Under the pieces are notes generated by a model. The model was not told where the DNA came from, made no database searches, and saw only the letters and a program-made list of their open reading frames with translations. The translations under genes and the position numbers were made by a program. DNA of 64,000 nt from positions 61,571 to 125,570 of the forward strand of contig NW_013657660.1 of the NCBI RefSeq assembly GCF_000142905.1, read 5' to 3'. Shown here one piece after another: positions 23,501-34,025 of this stretch. Position 1 is the first letter of the stretch, and the number at the start of each line of letters is the position of its first letter. This stretch comes from Thecamonas trahens ATCC 50062. Taxonomy: Eukaryota > Apusozoa > Apusomonadida > Apusomonadidae.

Positions 23501-26500
23501 AGGTGTAGACTGCATCCGGGGCATCTCATGTTCAGCGGCAAGCGTCGCGACAGGTTCCTGCTCGGCGGCGATCGCATCAATGAAGTCTGTCTCGGTGTTG
23601 TGGGCGTTGAGAACCCCAGCCTGTACTTCCAGCTCGACAACCCTTGTCTCGGCAACTTCCAGCTCGGCGACCCGCGCCTCGGCAACCGCGAGCTTCGGCT
23701 CAATCTCGGCAACCTTGGCCTCGGCAGCCTCGAGCTGCGGCTCAATCTCGGCGACCTTGGCCTCGGCAGCCTCCAGTTCGGCAACCTTGGCCTCGGCAGC
23801 CTCCAGCTTCGGCTCAATCTCGGCAAGCTTGGCCTCGACAGCCTCCAGCTCGGTGACCCGCGCCTCGGCAGCCGCGAGCTGCGGCTCAATCTCAGCAACC
23901 TTGGCTTCAGCAACCTCCAGTTCGGCAGCCTTGGCCTCGGCAGCCGCGAGCTGCGGCTCAATCTCGGCAACCTTGTTGGCCCTGGCAGCCTCTAGTTCGG
24001 CAACCCTGGCCTCAGCAGCTTCCAGCTTCGGCTCAATCTCGGCAAGCTTGGCCTCGGCAGCCTCGAGCTGCGGCTCAATCTCAGCAACCTTGACCTCGGC
24101 AGCCTCCAGTTCGGCAACCTTGGCTTCGGCAGCCTCGAGCTGCGGCTCAATCTCGGCAAGCTTGGCCTCGGCAGCCTCCAGCTCGGTGACTCGCGCCTCG
24201 GCAGCCGCGAGCTGCGGCTCAATCTCGGCAACCTTGGCCTCGGCAGCCTCGAGCTGCGGCTCAATCTCGGCGACCTTGGCCTCGGCAGCCTCCAGTTCGG
24301 TGACCCGCGCCTCGGCAGCCGCGAGCTGCGGCTCAATCTCAGCAACCTTGGCTTCAGCAACCTCCAGTTCGGCAACCTTGGCCTCGGTAGCCGCGAGCTT
24401 CGGCTCAATCTCGGCAAGCTTGGCCTCGGCAGCCTCCAGTTCGGCAACCTTGGCCTCGGCAGCCTCCAGCTCGGTGACCCGCGCCTCGGCAGCCTCCAGC
24501 TTCGGCTCAATCTCGGCAAGCTTGGCCTCGACAGCCTCCAGCTCGGTGACCCGCGCCTCGGCAGCCGCGAGCTGCGGCTCAATCTCGGCAACCTTGGCCT
24601 CGGCAGCCTCCAGCTCGGTGACCCGCGCCTCGGCAGCCGCGAGCTGCGGCTCAATCTCAGCAACCTTGGCTTCAGCAACCTCCAGTTCGGTGACCCGCGC
24701 CTCGGCAGCCTCCAGCTTCGGCTCAATCTCGGCAAGCTTGGCCTCGACAGCCTCCAGCTCGGTGACCCGCGCCTCGGCAGCCGCGAGCTGCGGCTCAATC
24801 TCGGCAACCTTGGCCTCGGCAGCCTCCAGCTCGGTGACCCGCGCCTCGGCAGCCGCGAGCTGCGGCTCAATCTCAGCAACCTTGGCTTCAGCAACCTCCA
24901 GTTCGGCAACCTTGGCCTCGGCAGCCTCCAGCTTCGGCTCAATCTCGGCAAGCTTGGCCTCGACAGCCTCCAGCTCGGTGACCCGCGCCTCGGCAGCCGC
25001 GAGCTGCGGCTCAATCTCGGCAACCTTGGCCTCGGCAGCCTCGAGCTGCGGCTCAATCTCGGCGACCTTGGCCTTGGCAGCCTCCAGTTCGGCAACCTTG
25101 GCCTCGGCAGCCTCCAGCTTCGGCTCAATCTCGGCAAGCTTGGCCTCGACAGCCTCCAGCTCGGTGACCCGCGCCTCGGCAGCCGCGAGCTGCGGCTCAA
25201 TCTCAGCAACCTTGGCTTCAGCAACCTCCAGTTCGGCAACCTTGGCCTCGGCAGCCTCCAGCTTCGGCTCAATCTCGGCGACCTTGGCCTCGGCAGCCTC
25301 CAGCTTCGGCTCAATCTCGGCTACCTTGGCCTCGGCAGCCTCCAGTTTCGGCTCAATCTCGGCAACCTTGGCCTCGGCAGCCTCCAGCTTCGGCTCAATC
25401 TCGGCAACCTTGGCCTCGGCAGCCTCCAGTTTCGGCTCAATCTCGGCAACCTTGGCCTCGGCAGCCTCCAGCCCGGCAACCCGTGCCCGCAGACTATCAG
25501 CCTCACCGGCGAGCTCCCCAAGGCATACAACAAGCTCCTCGGCACCATCCCGCACCGCCTCTACGTCTGCAAGCGCCCAGCCAACTCCGCGCTGCGCACC
25601 GGCAACCAGCGCGCTCTCCGCGGCCTCTCGCGCCGCCTCCACCTGCGCGAGCCAACTCTCCATTTTGGGCGAGCCAGCGGCCCGGCTCTTCCGCAGCGCC
25701 TCAACAGCCCGCCGGTGCATGCCCACTTCCGACGCGTACACCTGAAGCATCGCCTCGGCGTCGCCAAGCTCCACCCGGAGCCGCTCGTTCTCGCGTGCGA
25801 GCCTCCGCGCCTCGCCCGGCGTGAGGCTGCTCAACTCGGGCTCAACGAGGTCCAGCGACGTGTCCTGCACCACCTCGCCACTCGCTGGCGTCGCCATCTG
25901 GCTCTGGAGGTGCAGGCCTCCCAGCAGCGCCACCTGCTCGATGAGCGCCTCGACCTGCGCCTGCAAGTGCGACGTGATGAGGAGCGTCGACGCGTGGTGG
26001 TCTTCTGCCGCCGATGCCGTAGACACCAGCTGGGTGTGGAGCTCCTTCTTGTCAGCCACCAGCCGTCCCAGCTGGAGACGGAGCTTGTTAACAGCTCCTG
26101 CGAGCGCCTCGCGCTCAGCGCACAACGTCTGATTCTCCGACGCGAGTGCATCGTTAGCATCCTGCACCGCTGCAGACTCGGATGCGAGCTGCTCATGGCC
26201 CTCGGCGAGCCATGCGTTTGACGCCTCGAGCGCAGCAACCTGGTTGGCGAGCTGACGCACTCGGTCCGCCAATTCGCCCTTTTCGAGCACGCTCGTCTCG
26301 AGCGCGCCGGCCAGAGCCGTTGCCGCCGCGCGCGCCTCGCGAACCGATGCCAACCGCAAGCCAACCGCGTCGCGCGAAGGACCGGCGTTTGCCTCACGCA
26401 CTGCATCGTCGAGCCGCCGCTGGAGCACCGCAATGTGGGTGCTCGCCTCCTGCTCCTCGTACATTGTCTCGTCCACAAACGCCGAGAGCACAGGCAGTGC

Positions 26501-28144
26501 CTCGTGTAGCGCAGCCACCTCGTCTTCAACCACAAGCTCGGCCGCGTCGGCCTCCGAGCACGACCCGCCTGACGAGAACGAGAGCGACTCGATCGTCGTC
26601 GCTGCCTCCAGAGCTGCCCGCAAGTGGCTGATCTCGTCCGCAGTCCCCGTCTTGATCCGCGTGTACGCGCCTAGGAGCGCCTCAAACTGGACCCGGAGGT
26701 CGTCGTACAGCGCTTGCAGCTCCGCGTGTGCACCACCCAGCGCATGCAGCCGGTGCGCCGCCGTTTCTGACGCCGCGTACAGCTCATCGCGCTCGGCCAC
26801 CAGTGCCCGCCGGTCCGCGAGCGCCACGTCCAGAGACGCGTTCTCACTCTCCAGCCTCGCAATAGTCTCGGCGGCTGCTGCCGCCTCCTGCCGCAGCTCA
26901 TTGAGTGACTCTTCGGCGTCGACAAGCGCTGCCTGAAGATGGCCCTTGCGCCGTGTCACCATCGCCGTCTGCGACGTCATCGACTCGAGCTCGCGCTGCG
27001 CCACGTCCAGCGCAATGACAAGGTCGGCCTTCTCAGCCTGGAGCTGCGCCTTTTCGCGGGTGAGCGTCGTAACCTGGCCACGCAGTTGCTTCGACGGGCC
27101 CGACGGCGACGATGCCACCAAGTTTTCCTTGTCTAGCGGAGTCCGCGCCGGTCGCGCCACTGGCCCGCTCCGCCGGTTCTCCTCCACCGCCCGCATCTGC
27201 TCAAACCGCAGCATGAGCGCCTCGGCCTTGCGCTGCAGCGCATCCCGCTCCTCTCCGAGCCGCTCGTTGGCCTCGCGCTCGTCCTCGAGCGAGTGCTCCA
27301 GCTCACGGATCCGTCTTGCCGCTGCTACCTGGCTTTCTTCGAGTTTGGTCCTCAGCCCGGCTGTTGAGTCGGCGCCGCGCTGTTCCGCACTCGCAGCCTC
27401 GGTCTCGAGCGCTACGTTGCGAGCCTCGACGTTGCGCAGCTGCCGCTCCAGCTGCAACACACGCTCGTCCGCCACCGCCAGTCGCTCCGACAGCGCCGAC
27501 CGCCGGTGGATCTCCTCGTGGAGTGTCACCGATATCGTGTCGAGGTCTGCCACAGCCGACGACGCGTCGGCCTCGGCCTCGAGCGCAACAATCCGCGCTG
27601 ATGCGTCGTTGCGGTAACTCTCAAACGTGGTCTGGACTTCCTCCAGCGCCTGCGAGAGCGAGAGCGAGAGCTCTTTCTCCCGTGCCAGCGCGTTGCGGTG
27701 TGACTCGAGCAAGTCCTTGGCCTCGCTCAGCTCAGACTTGAGGCCCTGTGTCGTCGCCACCAGCAGCGACCGCTCGGCACCAAACCGCGCCTCGAGATCG
27801 CTCAGCTCCCGGGCATGCTCTGCGCTCAATGTGTCCAGCGAGTAAAGCGCGCTCTCCAGCTCGCCCTCGTCGTCCGACGACGAGCTTGCCGCCAGCTCCG
27901 CGCCTGACCGCGACGAGCCCGGCCCGAGTGAGAGCAGCGCAAGCTGTGACCGGAGCTTAGCATTGGCTCTGGTCTTTGCCGCGCACGACGACAATAGCGA
28001 CGCATTAGCCTCCGTCAGCTGAGCCACGTTCCCAGCAGCCGCCGACTGCTGCGCCAGCGCCGAAGTCAGCAGCGTCCGGAAGTGCGGGAGACGGTCGGCG
28101 GGCAAGTGGCTCTCGCAAAAGAGCGCCACAGCTTCCAGCGCCAT
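8536..28144 (-). CDS. giant coiled-coil repeat protein (about 6,500 residues; frame broken in this sequence)
   Basis: I do not recognise this gene. Minus-strand coding runs almost without pause from the ATG at 28144 (MALEAVALFCESH) to the stop at 8536. It falls into pieces in different frames: 28144 to about 20926, a short middle piece, about 20788 to 17793, about 17793 to 17214, about 17214 to 16807, and about 16807 to 8536. At each break the coiled-coil or repeat pattern continues in the next frame if one base (or 13 bases at 20789) is restored, so one gene is the simplest reading. Separate genes, for example one starting at the ATG at 16776, remain possible. The protein is almost wholly alanine/glutamate/leucine heptad sequence with no catalytic domain or membrane segment. 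Internal arrays are listed separately. It is probably a cytoskeletal, tethering or scaffold protein, by composition only. Confidence 0.7.
9130..9800 (-). repeat. AKYKAVKAELQETQAELEE repeats in the giant coiled-coil gene
   Basis: Near the C-terminus a heptad-type unit (ELEETQA, 21 bases) recurs many times. It is punctuated about five times by a block starting PSEANKAKYKAVKAEL at spacings of roughly 110-155 bases. The spacing varies by whole heptads, which keeps the coiled-coil register. Confidence 0.85.
10440..11420 (-). repeat. 273-bp (91-residue) tandem repeat in the giant coiled-coil gene
   Basis: Over three copies of a 273-base unit occur with only scattered single-base differences (equivalent points at 10715, 10988 and 11261). 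Each encodes 91 residues (13 heptads) including HNLAAAATVVQVARAGRD and DQEQLLREELEQARAEL. Partial or diverged units flank the array on both sides. Confidence 0.95.
13170..13650 (-). repeat. duplicated VAELEAQVLAQPERLARLQ block
   Basis: Two copies about 320 bases apart encode an almost identical segment of about 45 residues, starting LRARVAELEAQVLAQ and ending VTSPRSG. They sit inside more diverged coiled coil. Confidence 0.8.
16803..17795 (-). other. three one-base frame breaks between coiled-coil blocks
   Basis: Breaks lie near 17793 (a run of four G), 17214 and 16807. In each case restoring one base gives continuous sequence: ..VLARVAPVDAPPAAIDARAAV.., ..DDEIED-x-VDAAVENAVLRDEL.., and ..ELA-x-VSAKKTAAENMTPTEA... 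No GT-AG intron of plausible length explains them. Confidence 0.6.
20789..20927 (-). other. two frame breaks in a damaged repeat copy
   Basis: Compared with the two intact 501-base units, the C run at 20924-20927 has four instead of five bases, and 13 bases (starting TTTCGAGAA in the plus orientation) are missing at about 20789. Together they move the frame to the one used downstream, which continues the same repeat family. Confidence 0.85.
20950..22075 (-). repeat. 501-bp (167-residue) duplication in the giant coiled-coil gene
   Basis: A unit of 501 bases is repeated about 2.2 times with very few differences (for example 21081 and 21582 start identical stretches). It encodes 167 residues including AETEAVQERVAVLEAEL and VHEAMDDVAAAKRRNAEL. 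A damaged third copy (about 20700-20950) carries a one-base loss and a 13-base deletion. Confidence 0.93.
23640..25490 (-). repeat. 42-bp (14-residue) repeat array in the giant coiled-coil gene
   Basis: About 44 copies of a 42-base unit encode variants of AEAKVAEIEPKLEA and AEARVTELEA. Each unit is exactly two heptads. Variants (EIEPQL/EIEPKL, KVAEL/RVTEL) alternate in higher-order patterns of several units, so the array seems to have grown by duplication of blocks as well as single units. The region holds no proline except the one in EIEP. Confidence 0.95.
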
Positions 28145-28373
28145 GTGCTCTGCGTGACGCTGCGTGTTTGTGTGTGTGCGTGTGTGTGTGTGTATGTATG
28201 TGTGTATGCGACTGTTGCTTCTCTGCTCGCTCGGCTCTGCTCCCACGCCCACGTGCAGTGTCCTTCTCTCGGCTCTCGGTACTCTGCCTGCCTTCGCGCT
28301 CGCGCCGAATGCTGAACCGCCGACTAGGTGAATCGCCCTGAAACCGCACCTCTGCCAAGTGACTTTTACGCTG
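28145..28373. promoter_or_regulatory. 5' flank of the giant gene with (GT)n tract
   Basis: A 229-base interval separates the ATG of the giant coiled-coil gene from the stop codon of the upstream gene on the same strand. It contains a (GT/CA)n microsatellite at about 28162-28208. No TATA-like element is obvious. Confidence 0.4.
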
Positions 28374-29833
28374 CTACCGCTCGTCACTGTCGGTCGAGTC
28401 CATGAACAGTGCATCGATGCGGGTCGGCGTCGGTGCCTTGGGCTCGTCCAAGGCGAGATGCGAGATGTCGAGCTGGGTCACAGAGGTCTGCCGCCGGCTG
28501 GCCATGGGCGTTGCTTCGATGAGCTCTTGTGCCTCATGGGCGCAGTCGTCCGACGACTCGTCGTGGGCCAGCTCCTTCTCGTTGGCGATGTGCTGGAGCT
28601 GCGAGGCGTCAAAGTCGATGTCGTCTGTCGACGTCTCACCCCCGCCGTGGCCCATCAGCCTGTCCAGGTCATCCAGGTCGTCGATGCTCTCTACCGGTGG
28701 CGGGTGCGCTCCGGCAAGCGGCGGCGGCGGCGGCGGGAGCGAGCCGGTGCTGGCCTCGGCGGCAGGTGCGGCCGGACGCGGCGAAGGCGCAGCACAAGCC
28801 TCCTCGGCTGCGTGAGCCTCGCTCGTTTCATCGCTGCTCGCAAGCCGCGAGCCGTGGACTCGCTCCTCTTCGGTCTTGAGAAAGTCGGGAAAGTCCGGGA
28901 CCGGCGGCGGCTCGTCGATGGGCGTGTCTTCGATGACTGGCTCTGGAGCCTTGAGAAACGCGTGTGCCGGATGCAGTTCCGAGCCCAGGTCGCGGGTATG
29001 CTCATCTTCGTGCTTACCTGCGACGTGTGAAATCCAGAACGCCACCTCGCCCACGCGGACCGAGTACGGCGGCAGCGGCGTGCCGAGCATCGGGTCCCAC
29101 ATCGCCGCCAGCGCCGGCGCGAGCTTCTTGCCGAGGGCGTAGTACCGCCGCGCGAGAAGCGGCCTGTTTGTCAGCACCGCCGTATACGCCAGCAGCCGGT
29201 ACGCACGCGACAGATAAATGGCGTCCATCGACGCCGCTCGGATGTACGCAATGAGGTCCTTGCGCGCCTTGGACACCGCGTCGGCGTCGCCGAGACAGAT
29301 CAGTGCGTTGGCCCGAAAGTACGGCGCCGGCGAGAGGTCATCGTCGGCCTGCAGTGCAACAGCCATCGACAGGTCGTACACTGCCAGCCGGAGGCCCTTG
29401 TCCTTGGCCGACGGCACACGGTGCTGCCGCGCCCGATTGTACCGCACCACCCCGCGGAGGAACCAGAGCAGGCCGTCGTTGGGATAAGCCTCGATGGCCG
29501 CGGTCAGCGCTTTGGTCGCCTTTGGCCGCGAGACCACAAACGAGGTTAGCACTGCCGAGGCCCGCGGCGGGACCTCGGGATCCGACGCCAGCATCGCCAG
29601 CAGCTGCGGGCTCAGCCCACCCCCGGCGCGCCCCTCAGCTTCTCCTGCTCCAGTCGCAGCGCCTCCGCCAGCTTGGCTCCAGCCGTGGCGGGGTCCCACT
29701 CTGCCATCTCCCGCGCTTCTTCCACACACGAAACTGCATGTCGCCACTGTGCGTAGGCCGAGCCGAGCGGTGCACCCGGCAGAGGCAGGCCGACATCGGC
29801 CAGCTCCACCTCGTACTGCGCGAGCGCGTTCAT
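28374..29833 (-). CDS. unrecognised protein with TPR-like helical core and acidic C-terminal half
   Basis: I do not recognise this gene. The start is ATG at 29833 (MNALAQYEVELADVGLPLPG). The frame is lost at a run of five C on the plus strand (29620-29624). One extra base joins ..LEQEKLRGAPG to GGLSPQLLAMLASDP, giving about 486 residues. A 17-base GT...CAG segment at the same point would also restore the frame, but it is far too short for a normal intron. Residues about 70-270 are alpha-helical and look like tetratricopeptide-type repeats (AIEAYPNDGLLWFLRGVVRY; LARRYYALGKKLAPAL). The C-terminal half is low-complexity, acidic and proline-rich (PPPPPP, DDLDDLDRL) and likely disordered. It is divergent from the CH-domain gene. 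Confidence 0.65.
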
Positions 29834-29923
29834 CGCCACTCACCCGCCGCAACAAGCTCAACAAGCTCAGCGCCCGTGACAAAGGACGTCAGGTAGAAGT
29901 AAACGCGTGTGAGTGAGCGAGAA

Positions 29924-29955
<32 letters not shown>

Positions 29956-30103
29956 GTCTGGAAGCGTCGAGAGTGTATCCGCATTCACCCTCACACCACC
30001 TGGCCTCTGCCCGCGTCGGCTGTCGGACCGCCGTCCGCCGGCTCACGCCAACCGCTCAACCGCCGACCAACAACCGCCCAATGGTACCCCCCCATTACTG
30101 CCA
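29834..30103. promoter_or_regulatory. divergent promoter interval with (GA)n tract
   Basis: These 270 bases lie between the start codons of the minus-strand helical-repeat gene and the plus-strand CH-domain gene, so they should hold both promoters. A (GA)n run lies at 29919-29956. No other element could be identified. Confidence 0.5.
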
Positions 30104-33100
30104 ATGGCCACCACCAATGGACAGTCGGCTGGCAGGCCACAGTTCTCTCGCAGCATGAGTCGCTCCGGCCGCAGAGACTCGTTCCGCGAGCCGGTCACAG
30201 CCGACGAGGCTAATGCTATTGCTAAGCGTGTACGCCTGCCAGATTGTTCTTCCCCTCTCTCCTTCCCTGCCTGCCCTCTTTTTGTCCTTGCATTGCCCAG
30301 AGGCAGCAGCAAAAGGCCGTGCGGCGTGCCGAGCCGGTGATGGCCAAATTCAGGTGAAAGGCTGGCATTTTTTCGCCCTGTCTCCCTCGCCTTCCTCGCC
30401 TTCCTCGCCCTCCCCACACTGCTAGCGCCACACCACAGCCACCCACCACCTTGCTCGAGACAGCTTTGGTGCAGTTGTAGAAGACCATCCCCCCCTCCCC
30501 TCTGCTAGTTTGCCATGCCCATCTGACGCATGGCGTCGGCTACGCTCCGTTCCCAGCACCTGATCACGATCACCGGGTGAACTCACCGACGCCGACGACC
30601 CCCAGACCTTCACCAAGTGGATCAACTCGCAGGTGGAGAAGCATGGGCTCAATGTGGACGATTTGGCGACGGACTTGGACACAGGAGTGGTCCTTTGTAT
30701 TTTGCTGGAGGAGTTGTCGGGCATGAACGTCGGCCCGTACACCACCAAGGTTAAGAACCAGTTCATGGGCACCGCCAACCTCAACACAGCCATGACCTTC
30801 CTCATGGACACCGCCAAGATTCCGCTCGTCAACATCGGTGCCGAAGACATCCAGCACCACAACCTCAAAATCATCATGGGCCTCATCTGGCAGCTCATCA
30901 TCCGGTTCGAGCTGCAGGGCGAGGACGGCAAGGGCGGCGAGAAGGCCGCCAAGTCGGCCATGCTCTCGTGGATCCACGACACGCTCGGCGCCATGGGTAA
31001 CGACATGCGCATCGACGACTTTAAGCGCTCATTCATGGACGGCAAGGCCTTTCTTGCCATCCTGCACTCGCTCGACCCGAGTCTGCTCACCGAGGAGCAG
31101 CTGGCGTGCGACGATGCCCGGACCAACCTTGAGCTCGCCTTTTCGCTTGCCGAGGAGCACTTTGGCGTCGCACGCATCCTTGACGTCGAGGACATGCTCA
31201 ACGGCGGTGACGAGCGCGCCGTCCTCACCTATGTCTCACAAATCTTCAAGGCCCAGCGCGCCATGTCCGAGGCCAAGATGAAGGATCTGGAGGCGCTGCG
31301 CGCTGCCCATGCCGCCGAGCAAGCGTCCAAGGCCGAGCTGGAGACCTCGCTTGGCGACGCCGAGGCCCGCATCCTCGCTCTCGAGGCCCGCATCGACGAG
31401 CTGGAGAAGGCGTTGGCTGAGTCGGAGGACGACTCGGCCGCCAAGGCTGCCCAGATTGCCGATCTTCGCGAGCAGCTGGCTGCCGCCAAGGCTCAGGCCG
31501 CCGACGCCGACGCCGGCGCCGCTCAGGCCCTGGCCGACCTCAAGGCCGAGCTCGACGCTCTTGATGCCAAGGCTGCTGCCAAGGCTGCCGAGGTCGAGAA
31601 GCTGCAGCGCGAGCTCGCCGCCGAGCGGAGCAAGGCCGAGACCGCCGAAGACGAGGCTGTACGAGGCCGCCGCCGTGCCAACACGCTCTCTTCAGAGCTC
31701 GAGGAAGCCGTCGGCGAGGCCGACGGCGCCAAGGCTGCGCTTTCGGACGCCAAGTCGAAGATTCGCTCGCTCGGCAGCGCACTTGCCGACGCCGAAGCTA
31801 ACAACAAGCGCCTCGCTGCCGACCTTGCCCGTGCCCGTGACGACCTCGAGGACGCACAGGCGACGCCGACGCTAGACCTCTCCAAGTACGCGCCGCGCTC
31901 CGAGCTCGACGCTGCGCTCCGCGATCTTGTCGATGCCCGTAACGAGGGCGAGCTGGCAAAGGCCAAGGCTAGAGCGGCAGAGGCCCGCCTGGCCGAGTCT
32001 GAGGACGAGCTGGCCAGCCTCCGCCGTGAGGCCGACAAGGCTAAGCGTGCCGCCAAAGAGGCCAAGTCGGCCGTGCGCGAGACCGAGGACGCGCTGCTCC
32101 GTGCCAAGTCCTCGCGTCCGCGGGCCGGCTCGGTCGTCGACGTCTCCAAAGTCCGTGCCAAGGACCGCGAGCTCGCTGCTGCTGCTGCCGCAGCCGCCGA
32201 CAAGGACGCCGAGATTGCCCGCCTCCGTAGTAAGCTGGAAGAGGCCCTCGGCGAGCTTGCCCGCGAGCGGAAGACCTCGCAGCGCCGCTCGCGCGCGCTC
32301 TCACAGGCGCCCCTCCCGCAGGATCTTGATGACGTTTCGGACGAGCTCGACGCTGCTCGCCGTAAGCTCCGCAAGCTCGAGCGCGACAACGCCGATCTGA
32401 TGGCGCGCCTGGCCGAGGCCGAGGCGCTTATCGACTCTGCGTCCGGCGCCAATGCTACTCTCAAGGCCAACGCCGAGGCCCAAGTCCGCCAGCTCCGCGA
32501 CGCGCTGCAGGGCCAGCTCAACGCTGCGCTCCTCACCAAGGACCGCGAGCTGGCGCGAGTGACCGAGGAGCGCGACGACGCCGCCGCCGACCGCGACGCC
32601 GCCGCCGCCGCTGCCGCTGCCGCTGCCAAGGAGAACAACCTACTGAGCACACGCGCGGCCGAGCTCGAGGCTGAGCTGGCCAAGGCCAAGGCCGACGCTG
32701 CAGACAAGCTCGCGCGGACCAAGCGGAAGCTAGAGGACCAGATTCGCTCGCTCCGGGAGGGCCAGCGCGGCTCGGTCACGCTCAACAACCACAATCTCGA
32801 GCTCATCGAGCAGCTCAAGGCCACCAACCGCAAGCTCAAGGAGGAGGCCCAGGCCCGTGAGGGCCGACTCTCGTCGCTGCAGGCCGAGCTCTCGGCAGCG
32901 CTCGCCGAGGCTGCCCGTGCCGAGACCAAGGCCGACACGCTCGCGGCCGACGCGTCGCGGATGAAGGCCCGACTCGGCGACCTCTCGTCCAAGCTCGAGG
33001 CGTCGGGCCTCGAGCTCTCCCGCGCGCAGAGCGAGATGACGCGGACCGTTGCCGAGCTCAATGCCAAGGACGCTCGGATCAAGTCGGTCGAGGCCCAGAT

Positions 33101-33878
33101 GGCGGCTGCTGAGGACCGGGTCACCGACGAGCGCGAAAAGGCACGCCGCGCCGAAACTCGCGCCATCGAGGCCGAGGCTGAAGTTGACGCGCTCAAGGCG
33201 CTGGCCAAGCGCAAGGCTAACGCCAAGTCGGCATACGACGTCTCGGAGCTCCTCGCCCAGATCGACGCGCTCAAGAAGGAGAAGATCACCCTCCGCAAAA
33301 AGTGGAAGAAGGCTCGGACCCGCGCAGACGTCGCGTCCAGCGAGGCCGCCTCGGCGTCGACTCGCGCCGCCGAGGCATCGTCGGCTCTGGCCACCGCACA
33401 GGCGGATCTCCGCTCGGCCAAGGCCACCGCCGAAGACGCGACCCGCAAGGTCGCCTCGCTCGAGCATGCCCTCACCCGCGCCCACGACGACGCCGACGCC
33501 GCCAACGAGAAGCTTGCCCGTCGCGAGGATGAGCGCACCATCCTCACCGCCCGCGTCGCCGACCTCGAGCTTGCCGTCGCCCGCAACCGCAACCCGACTG
33601 GCGTCGATCCCGACGAGCTCCTCGCTGCCAAGCGCGCCGCTGACGCCGAGGCCGCCCGCCTCCGCGCCGACGTCGCCCATCTCAGCTCGCTCCTCGACGA
33701 CGTCAAGTCGCGCCTTTCGTCGGAGACCCGCCTCCGCGGCGACGCAGAGCGCGGCGCAGGCGAAGCCCAGGACGCAGTCCGCCGCATGGAGCGCAAGATT
33801 AAGCGCCTCCAAGGCGCCGTCTCGGGCCTCGAGACCGAGCTCGAGGACGAGCGCCGGCTCAGGTTGCGCGCTCGCTGA
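30104..33878 (+). CDS. two-CH-domain coiled-coil actin-binding protein (alpha-actinin/cortexillin-like)
   Basis: It probably bundles or crosslinks actin. Two calponin-homology domains are clear. CH1 starts at TFTKWINSQVEKHGL (30606 on) and includes DLATDLDTGVVLCILLEELSG and LKIIMGLIWQLIIRF. CH2 runs from MLSWIHDTLG through FMDGKAFLAILHSLDP to VLTYVSQIF (about 30960-31250). About 870 residues of heptad coiled coil follow to the stop, with no spectrin repeats or EF hands. The 5' end is spliced. ATG 30104 (MATTNGQSAGRPQFS) to 30229, a 71-base intron to 30300, and an exon from 30301 (RQQQKAVRRAEP) look good. The join to the CH1 exon (acceptor at 30605 or nearby) is not resolved. The paired CH arrangement resembles alpha-actinin and cortexillin; the tail resembles cortexillin or interaptin more. 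Confidence 0.82.
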
Positions 33879-34025
33879 ACGACGTCGAAACTTGCGGTCA
33901 CCCGCAGCCGCACGGCACGGACCTGACGCCCGGCCACCACTGACCCACGCCGCCCGCCAAACCCATACACACACACTTGTCCTTTCACCACCACCACCTT
34001 CCCTTCACTCACACACCAACCACTC

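Noticed and set aside
10440-25490. Tandem arrays considered as CRISPR
   Set aside because: Units are contiguous coding repeats without spacers, in a eukaryotic gene.
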